From NCBI RefSeq assembly GCF_013340205.1, contig NZ_BJTG01000002.1:62001-126000 (forward strand): a stretch of DNA of 64,000 nt, in the 5' to 3' direction. A program made the position numbers and the translations under genes. Below the pieces are notes generated by a model. It did no database searches, had not been told where the DNA came from, and saw nothing but the letters and a program-made list of their open reading frames with translations. Within the stretch, counting starts at the first letter, position 1. Each line of letters opens with the position of its first letter. The DNA comes from Anaeromyxobacter diazotrophicus. Its GTDB lineage: Bacteria; Myxococcota; Myxococcia; Myxococcales; Anaeromyxobacteraceae. Positions 60,121-64,000 of this stretch are shown in pieces.

Positions 60121-61482
60121 TCACTTCGCCCACACCACCCCCAGGAAGTCCCGCCCGTCCCCTCGCCCCCACAGCGCCTTCCGCATGCAGATGCAGTCCG
60201 GAGCCGGCGGCTGCCGGTTCCGGCTCACGAGGGAGTCCTGGAACCGGAGGAGGACCTCCGTGGACCGGCGCTCCTCGCCCATGAAGCCGGTGAGGCGGTG
60301 GAGCATCTCGGTGACGCCCTGGGCGGCGACGGCGGTCGTGAAGGTGATCACCGCCGGGTCGTTCTCCTCCAGCTCGGGCGCGTATCGTTCGGCCGCCCGG
60401 GCTCGCCGCTCCACCGGATCCAGCGCCTCCAGGGCGATCGCGGCCGCGGTGATGCGACCCCGGCAGAAGAGACACGCCTCACCGGGCATGAGAGTGGTCA
60501 CCCGACCGAAGATGCCGCGGAGCACGCCATCGGCGGAGTCGATCTTCACCGCCACGTCGAAGGTGGGGATGTAGTAGCGCGTGGCGAGCGCCACGAGCAG
60601 CGACCGGGGCGTGGCCTTGTCCGTGCAGCCGAAGACGATGTCGCAGTCGCGCAGGCGCTTCGCCACGGCCTCCTCGTCGATGTACGCGGGGATGGCGGTC
60701 ACCTTCGTCCTCAGGCCGATGGCGGCGAGGTGGGCCCGCGCCAGCTCGGCCTTGTTCATCCCGGTCGCGGCGACCGTCGAGCCGTAGACCCGGGTGACGT
60801 TGGTCGCCGTCAGGGTGTCGCCGTCGAAGATCGACAGCTCGCCGACCCCGAGCCTCGCGAGCTGCTCCGCCACCGCGGACCCGGTTCCACCTGCGCCGAC
60901 GACGCCGACGTGCAGGGCGTGGAGCAGCCGCTGGACATCCTCGCCGAAGGCCCGGACCTGGCGGTCGTAGAACTCGGGGAGGGGGCGCGCCTCGCCCACC
61001 TGGTCGTGGAACCGGAACCGGCCTCCGAGGACCCGGATCCGGGCGATGTCGGTCCACCGACCGCGGCCCCACACCCGGCCGCGAAGGTCGGACCGCGACG
61101 CGATCACCAGGCTTCCGTGCAGCCGCCCGGGAACGCGGGCGTCGAGGAACGTCATCAGCTTCGGCTCCTCGTGGTCGTCCTGGGGCGAGAACTCGCCGAC
61201 GCCGCCGGGGTGGGAGTGCACGAATACCACCGAGCTGCCGTCGGCCTCCGCGCGCTTCGCGGCGTTCGCGTACGCCTGGGAGTCGATGCTGAGGCGCTGC
61301 GGCTCGCGGACGAGATAGTGGGCCCGCTCGACGGGGACGACCTCGCGCACCAGGAGGCGGTCCTCGCGCTCGGTGTGGCTGGTCCCGCAGATCAGGAAGG
61401 CCGCGCCCTCGTTCGGCTGCTCCGCGAAGATGGCGGCGAGCAGCTCGTCGAGCTGCGGCTCCAGGATGGTCAGGGTCACCAT
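60121..61482 (-). CDS. JAB (JAMM) protease-like domain fused to an E1/ThiF-type adenylyltransferase
   Basis: 453 residues. Residues 1-150 are a Prok-JAB domain with a complete JAMM site: Glu25, HSH at 89-91, Ser99 and Asp102 (HSHPGGVGEFSPQD). Such domains cut isopeptide or peptide bonds after ubiquitin-like proteins. Residues about 185-420 are an E1-like domain: nucleotide site GVVGAGGTGSAV (193-204), DGDTLTATNVTR (Asp220, Asp222, Asn228, Arg231), Lys244 and GCTDKATPR (Cys286, Asp288). C337-x2-C340 and C430-x-C432 could bind zinc. Which cysteine, if any, is catalytic is unclear. It starts 3 bases after the Ubl-E2 stop, so the two proteins are almost certainly made together. E1 activation and JAB removal are thus in one polypeptide. 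Confidence 0.8.
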   Translation of the reverse strand: MVTLTILEPQLDELLAAIFAEQPNEGAAFLICGTSHTEREDRLLVREVVPVERAHYLVREPQRLSIDSQAYANAAKRAEADGSSVVFVHSHPGGVGEFSPQDDHEEPKLMTFLDARVPGRLHGSLVIASRSDLRGRVWGRGRWTDIARIRVLGGRFRFHDQVGEARPLPEFYDRQVRAFGEDVQRLLHALHVGVVGAGGTGSAVAEQLARLGVGELSIFDGDTLTATNVTRVYGSTVAATGMNKAELARAHLAAIGLRTKVTAIPAYIDEEAVAKRLRDCDIVFGCTDKATPRSLLVALATRYYIPTFDVAVKIDSADGVLRGIFGRVTTLMPGEACLFCRGRITAAAIALEALDPVERRARAAERYAPELEENDPAVITFTTAVAAQGVTEMLHRLTGFMGEERRSTEVLLRFQDSLVSRNRQPPAPDCICMRKALWGRGDGRDFLGVVWAK

Positions 61483-61485
61483 GGC

Positions 61486-62325
61486 CTACCGGCCTCCGCG
61501 CAGCTCGGCGAGGACGAGCGCCAGGAACGACCCGATCCCGTCCACCCCGGGCCGCCAGGGGGCCGCGAGGTGCCGCGAGAAGCGCTGCCACCGGCGGCCG
61601 GCGTGGTCCTCGAAGTGGTCGGCGCTCACCGGGTATCCGCCGGTCCGGAGCTGGAGCGGCGGGTCCACCCAGAACATGTCCAGGCCCGCGTTCGGGTAAC
61701 CGTTCGGGATGCGGAGCATGAGGTCCGTCTGGGCGCGGTCGTACCGCGCCCCCGACACGGCGAGGTCCTTGGCGATGAAGAAGACCTCCGACGCGCCCCG
61801 GAGCAGCTCGTAGGAGATCCCCTTGGCGGCGAGGTACTCCTCGTCCGCCTCGGGCAGGCGCGGGCCCGAGTCGCCGGGGTTGATGGTCTTCGGGGCGGAG
61901 AAGAAGTGCGAGCCGGGCTTCAGCTCGATCGCGTCCGCGTCGCCGACCTTCACGTCGTCGGCGGGCCCCGCGACGACCGGGAACAGATCCCGGTCCGGGC
62001 CGATGGGCGGCGTCACGAGCGCCCGGATGTCGGCGCCCGTCATGGTGGCGGCGGACGCCTTGTAGGGCTTGCCGTCGATCTGGATCGGGATCTGATGGTC
62101 GCCGGGGTTGATCGTCGTCGGGGCGGAGAAGAGGTGCGTCCCGGGCTTCAGCTCGATGACGTCGGAGTCGCCGACCTTCCGGTCGTCCGCGGGGCCGGGG
62201 ACGACGAGGAACAGGTCGCGGTCGGGGCCGATGGGCGGCGAGGCGAGGGCGCGGATCTGCGCGCCCGTCATCGTCGGGGCCGGGGCGTCGTACTTCTTCT
62301 GGTCGATGAGGATGGGGATGTGCAT
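61486..62325 (-). CDS. Tandem ubiquitin-like (Multi_ubiq) protein fused to an E2-like domain (Prok-E2_E type)
   Basis: 279 residues from ATG 62325, supported by AAAGGA about 9 bases upstream; an in-frame GTG-type extension upstream is not needed. Residues 1-76 and 77-152 are two ubiquitin-like repeats, about 57 of 75 aligned positions identical. Each has IPIxID...YxA, TMTGAxIRAL, PPIGPDRDLF, VGDxDxIELKPG and ends FSAPxTINPGD. Residues about 153-279 resemble the prokaryotic E2-like family E: YELLRGASEVFFIAKDLAVS, LRIPNGYPNAGLDMFWVDPP, WQRFSRHLAAPWRPGVDGIG. The whole protein has no cysteine, so a thioester-forming E2 active site is absent. Neither repeat ends in Gly-Gly; both end Pro-Gly-Asp. 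The family names are from memory. Confidence 0.75.
   Translation of the reverse strand: MHIPILIDQKKYDAPAPTMTGAQIRALASPPIGPDRDLFLVVPGPADDRKVGDSDVIELKPGTHLFSAPTTINPGDHQIPIQIDGKPYKASAATMTGADIRALVTPPIGPDRDLFPVVAGPADDVKVGDADAIELKPGSHFFSAPKTINPGDSGPRLPEADEEYLAAKGISYELLRGASEVFFIAKDLAVSGARYDRAQTDLMLRIPNGYPNAGLDMFWVDPPLQLRTGGYPVSADHFEDHAGRRWQRFSRHLAAPWRPGVDGIGSFLALVLAELRGGR
61870..62325 (-). repeat. Two 228-base direct repeats encoding the ubiquitin-like domains
   Basis: Unit 1 is 62098-62325 and unit 2 is 61870-62097. They are in frame and have a period of exactly 76 codons. The DNA is also closely similar, for example around GGGCTTCAGCTCGAT, GCGTC.GCGTCGCCGACCTT and GGTCCGGGCCGATGGGCGGCG in both. 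The similarity indicates a fairly recent internal duplication or ongoing homogenisation. Confidence 0.8.
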
Positions 62326-62523
62326 GGCGTACGGTCCTTTCGTTCGGGCGGTCCCGGGGCGCGGCACCATGCCGGCGCTCCCTGGCCACCTAAGAAGGGA
62401 TGCTCCCCAGCCGGGATTTTTCGCGGTGCGTCCAGGCGGATCTGCTAACGTCCCGTCGCCACAGGTGTTCTAGGGGCGCCGCGAAAACCTGCCGGACGGG
62501 AGCATCAACCGGGTGGAGGTGCG
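62326..62523. promoter_or_regulatory. Divergent control region between the ubiquitin-like operon and the sigma-like operon
   Basis: 198 bases without a gene. They must hold the start sites of both transcripts. A TGCTAACGT -10-like box at 62443-62451 faces the sigma-like gene, but no -35 match lies at the right distance. A short A/T-rich patch (GGGATTTTTCGCGG) is at about 62414. I see no clear operator palindrome. Confidence 0.35.
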
Positions 62524-63129
62524 GTGGACGGGAAGACCCGAGCGTATTTCGTGAAGGTCTTGCCGACCGTCTATCCGACGGTCCTGGCTCGCGCCGTCAT
62601 GCTCGTGCGCCGGCGCCGGTGGTTCGTGAAGCGGTACGGTAGCGAGAAGGAGGCCGCGGAGGAGTTGGCGCAGGACGCGGTCCTCCGGACGATGACGGGG
62701 AAGCGGACCTGGAACCCGGCCAAGGTTCCGGACCTCGACTATTTCCTGAGCGGCGTGATGCGGAGCATTCTCAGCGCGGCGAGCAAGAGCCCGACGTTCC
62801 TCACCGAGCCGCTGAGCACGGTCCCGGTGGCGCACGACGGGGACGAGGCCTCTTCGGCCGACGAGGTCCTCGGGACGCTCGACGATCGCGCCCGCGGCAT
62901 GAAGGATCCGGAGACGGCGCTGCTGGACGCGGAGGCCTGCTCGATGCTGGTGGACCGCGCGCTCGACGCCGCTGGAGACGACGCCTCCGCGGCCAAGGTC
63001 GTCGACGCGGTGGTCGATGGCTGCGAGAAGGTGGCAGAGATCGCGGATGCCACCGGCCTCACCGCCGAGAAGATCTATTCCGCTACCCGCAAGATCCGGG
63101 ATCGGTACCGGAGGGGAGCGAAGCGATGA
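62524..63129 (+). CDS. Sigma-70-like (ECF-type) RNA polymerase sigma factor
   Basis: 201 residues from GTG 62524, which follows GGAGGT. Region 2-like part: EKEAAEELAQDAVLRTMTGK and DLDYFLSGVMRSILSAASK (resembling A-D-L-x-Q-E and the W-x-x-x-I-x-R-N stretch of sigma factors). Then an acidic linker of about 60 residues. Region 4-like part: KVAEIADATGLTAEKIYSATRKIRDRYRRG, read in parts, an HTH typical of sigma region 4. The similarity is distant, so it may be a specialised or degenerate sigma factor. The 139-residue gene overlaps its stop by 4 bases. It is divergent from the ubiquitin-like operon, a good position to control it. Confidence 0.6.
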   Translation: MDGKTRAYFVKVLPTVYPTVLARAVMLVRRRRWFVKRYGSEKEAAEELAQDAVLRTMTGKRTWNPAKVPDLDYFLSGVMRSILSAASKSPTFLTEPLSTVPVAHDGDEASSADEVLGTLDDRARGMKDPETALLDAEACSMLVDRALDAAGDDASAAKVVDAVVDGCEKVAEIADATGLTAEKIYSATRKIRDRYRRGAKR

Positions 63130-63545
63130 AGAAGCCCCCGCCTAAGAACACTGACGCCGAAGTCGCCTCGCGACTCGAAGGGCTCTTCGAGCAGGTCCCA
63201 CTTGAACCACGTGAGATCGAGGAAACGCTCCGAGAGGTGGGGATAGATGCGAAGTCCGCCACGGAGCGGATGATGGCGCGCGTGTTGGAAGTTCAGGAGC
63301 ACGAACGTCGTGAACGCTTGGCTCAGGCCGACTCGGAACGAAAGGCAGATGCCGTTAGGCACCAGTCGAAGCGCGGTGGCGCGTCGCTGCGGAGCCGGGC
63401 CGAGATGCTCGCAAGGTTCTTCGAGATCCGAACCCAGCACCCCGCGGCAGCCGCGATGTTTCGTGACTTTCAGTCCGCTTCGGACGAGGACCTACGGTCC
63501 CTTCTCGACGACCTCGAAGAACTGATCTCCGGTGGCGACTCGTAA
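63126..63545 (+). CDS. Hypothetical protein coupled to the sigma-like gene
   Basis: 139 residues, soluble, highly charged and helical. No family is recognised. Visible segments are EVASRLEGLFEQVPLEPREI, ATERMMARVLEVQEHERRER, RAEMLARFFEIRTQHPAAA and a C-terminal acidic helix DLRSLLDDLEELISGGDS. It starts at an ATGA overlap with the sigma-like gene and its end overlaps, or lies just before, the ImmA/IrrE gene. By position it could be a regulator of the sigma factor or the substrate of the metallopeptidase; that is inference only. Confidence 0.55.
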   Translation: MKKPPPKNTDAEVASRLEGLFEQVPLEPREIEETLREVGIDAKSATERMMARVLEVQEHERRERLAQADSERKADAVRHQSKRGGASLRSRAEMLARFFEIRTQHPAAAAMFRDFQSASDEDLRSLLDDLEELISGGDS

Positions 63546-63561
63546 GCCACAAGATGCCGAC

Positions 63562-64000
63562 ATGGCGAGGGGTGAGCGCGTCGCCAGGGAGGTGTACGCG
63601 GAGATCGGACTCGCTCACCCGACCGAGATTCCGATCGAGACGCTCGCGTACATGCGCGGCGCTCGCGTTCGCGATGTCCGGATGCCAGGGGCGCAGGGGC
63701 GGCTCGCCCGGCTCGGGTCGAAGGCAATTATCGCGGTCAGCGACGCGGTCACCTACGCGCCGCGGCGCCGGTTCGTCATCGCGCACGAGGTCGGTCACCT
63801 GGAGCTGCACGAGGCGGAGAACCAGATCGCGCTCTGCGACGAGGCCAAGATCGACGAGGTCTACGACCAGGGCACCGAGCGGGAGTCGAACGCCTTCGCG
63901 ACAGAGCTGCTCATGCCCCGCGCCCTGTGGGCAAAGCGCGTGGACGTGGCGAAGCCCGACCTGAACGTGGTGGCGAAGCTCGCGGACGAGTTCCAGGTCA
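63562..64000 (+). CDS. ImmA/IrrE-family metallopeptidase, cut by the window edge
   Basis: 146 codons are visible from ATG 63562. An in-frame GTG at 63532, overlapping the upstream gene, is an alternative start that would add 10 residues. The zinc site HEVGH is at residues 75-79 in FVIAHEVGHLELHE, and the third-ligand region ERESNAFATELLMPRALW is typical of the family. ImmA and IrrE cleave repressors (ImmR, DdrO) on a stress signal. Here no adjacent XRE repressor is seen; the coupled 139-residue protein is the only obvious partner. The C-terminus lies outside the window. Confidence 0.85.
   Translation, partial: MARGERVAREVYAEIGLAHPTEIPIETLAYMRGARVRDVRMPGAQGRLARLGSKAIIAVSDAVTYAPRRRFVIAHEVGHLELHEAENQIALCDEAKIDEVYDQGTERESNAFATELLMPRALWAKRVDVAKPDLNVVAKLADEFQV

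Noticed and set aside
59948-60574. Plus-strand open frame across the 3' half of the E1-JAB gene
   Set aside because: It is antisense to a protein with intact E1 motifs and has Arg/Ser/Ala-rich shadow composition.

Overview
The window is very GC-rich (roughly 70-75% by eye) and carries gene families typical of myxobacteria: Glt motility proteins, a TIGR02266-type PilZ protein, many TPR proteins and small lipoproteins. A Myxococcota host close to Anaeromyxobacter fits best. This is inferred from gene content, not from a marker gene.

Layout. (1) 1-6 kb: the end of a type II homoserine kinase gene, then small secreted or lipid-anchored proteins, an SCP2 protein, a membrane metallopeptidase-TPR protein, a PilZ protein and a DUF192 lipoprotein. 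(2) 6.06-32.6 kb, the main chromosomal feature: a single-strand run that matches the Myxococcus Glt gliding/focal-adhesion envelope complex in the order A/B-C-D-E-F-G-H-I-J. It has two outer-membrane barrels, periplasmic TPR proteins GltC and GltD, TPR lipoprotein GltE, small GltF, FHA/TonB-like GltG, barrel GltH, the 3,970-residue TPR protein GltI and the zinc-ribbon/GYF/TonB-like GltJ. GltJ has its own sigma70-type promoter. A TIGR04552-like protein with a possible RelA/SpoT-like core and a 64-residue zinc-ribbon protein follow. The AglRQS motor, MglA/B and GltK are not in the window. (3) 32.6-50.3 kb: a mixed chromosomal segment. It holds a PqqD-like/MEMO fusion, Ffh, a bacteriohemerythrin, a hybrid histidine kinase, a GT39-like membrane protein beside tRNA-Leu(TAA), small envelope proteins, 3,5-diaminohexanoate dehydrogenase (kdd), a 1,127-residue SARP-ATPase-TPR regulator, an M61-PDZ protease and an M24 Xaa-Pro peptidase.

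(4) 50.4-64 kb: an accessory or defence-type region that begins right after tRNA-Pro(CGG). It contains an overlapping type I restriction operon (hsdM-hsdS-hsdR), an IS3-family element interrupted by a complete IS30-family element, truncated host genes at the IS edges, and a compact ubiquitin-like module. The module has two genes. One encodes two tandem 76-residue ubiquitin-like domains fused to a cysteine-free E2-like domain. The other encodes a JAMM deubiquitinase-like domain fused to an E1/ThiF domain. Divergent from it is a sigma-factor-like gene, a coupled 139-residue unknown and an ImmA/IrrE metallopeptidase cut by the window edge.

The ubiquitin-like module with its divergent sigma/IrrE genes is the strongest candidate for an incompletely described system. 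The complete colinear glt cluster is the best example of a large machine. All functional statements rest on reading motifs and recalling families; no database search was run.
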